A stretch of 5,921 nucleotides of DNA, from positions 1-5,921 of the forward strand of contig DAOWOJ010000027.1 in assembly GCA_030642125.1 (NCBI GenBank), given 5' to 3'. The position numbers were made by a program, and so were the translations under genes. Positions within the stretch are counted from its first letter, which is position 1; each line of letters begins with the position of its first letter. Source of the stretch: Candidatus Aenigmatarchaeota archaeon. GTDB taxonomy: Archaea > Aenigmatarchaeota > Aenigmatarchaeia > DAOWOJ01. Positions 5,637 to 5,921 of this stretch are shown piece after piece. The notes below the pieces were generated by a model. The model was not told where the DNA came from. It made no database searches and was given only the letters and a program-made list of their open reading frames with translations.

Positions 5637-5921
5637 ATGATTTATCTTTTCTGGTTATGCATTCTTATTTTGGTTTATCATATATTTGGTTATGGATTGC
5701 TACTAAGTTTCATTATTCTTTTTAAAAAACAGGAAAATACAATTGAATTAACTGAGTTTCCTACGATTACGGTTTTATGCCCAGCATATAATGAAGAAAG
5801 TGTTATTGAGGAAAAGATCAAATCATTTCTTAATCTTGATTATCCCAAAGATAAGATAAATATGATAGTAATATCTGATGATTCGACGGATAGTACGAAT
5901 GATATTGTAAAAAAATATAAA
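5637..5921 (+). CDS. Membrane-anchored GT2 family glycosyltransferase, N-terminal part (3' end outside window)
   Basis: The frame begins at ATG 5637, with AGGAG 6 bases upstream, and is open to the window end, giving 95 residues. A hydrophobic helix spans about residues 2-29 (IYLFWLCIL to FIILF), followed by a short cytoplasmic link. The GT-A catalytic domain then begins at TITVLCPAYNEESVIEEKI (43-61). NLDYPKDKINMIVISDDSTDST (66-87) carries the first donor-binding Asp pair at 81-82. An N-terminal helix plus LDYP and a DDSTD/SDGSTD-like strand is typical of processive or cellulose-synthase-like GT2 proteins, whose C-terminus carries more membrane helices; that part is not seen here. The later DxD and QxxRW-type residues would also lie past the end. 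It is probably co-transcribed with the GT4 upstream and likely transfers a sugar at the cytoplasmic face of the membrane. Donor is unknown. Confidence 0.9.
   Translation, partial: MIYLFWLCILILVYHIFGYGLLLSFIILFKKQENTIELTEFPTITVLCPAYNEESVIEEKIKSFLNLDYPKDKINMIVISDDSTDSTNDIVKKYK

Noticed and set aside
1..5921. CRISPR array, tRNA or rRNA genes, insertion sequence or attachment sites.
   Set aside because: I saw no regularly spaced repeats, no cloverleaf or rRNA-like segments, no transposase motifs and no flanking terminal repeats.

Overview
This window is an internal piece of a bacterial surface-polysaccharide locus (O-antigen, capsule or exopolysaccharide type). All supported genes lie on the + strand and are packed tightly, as in one operon. 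The DNA is AT-rich: hand counts give about 20-48% G+C per 60-base line, and most of the window looks close to 30% or below. The taxon cannot be fixed from this sequence. The standard genetic code fits: frames are full length and tryptophan is TGG. Clear Shine-Dalgarno sites precede two genes, so the host uses them at least sometimes.

Layout: (1) bases 1-302, the C-terminal end of a GT4 glycosyltransferase entering from outside the window; (2) 295-1755, a 486-residue multi-pass Wzx-type flippase; (3) 1757-2989, a complete GT4 enzyme; (4) 2996-4144, a second GT4 enzyme of the same subfamily, interrupted by a single in-frame TAA at 3596-3598 in the linker between its two Rossmann domains; (5) 4181-4465, a 94-codon orphan frame of unknown nature in very AT-rich DNA; (6) 4522-5619, a third complete GT4 enzyme with a good ribosome binding site; (7) 5637 to the window end, the N-terminus of a membrane-anchored GT2 glycosyltransferase.

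Inferred joint role: the glycosyltransferases add sugars one after another to a lipid-linked repeat unit at the inner face of the cytoplasmic membrane, and the flippase moves the finished unit across. No polymerase, chain-length regulator, initiating transferase or nucleotide-sugar gene is visible, so the locus must extend past both ends.

The main oddity is the interrupted GT4. The break is a clean nonsense codon with no frame change, and the downstream half also has Gln where its relatives have the conserved Glu of the donor-binding motif. It is either a decaying gene or a split, possibly non-canonical, enzyme. I found no evidence of a wholly new kind of system in this window.
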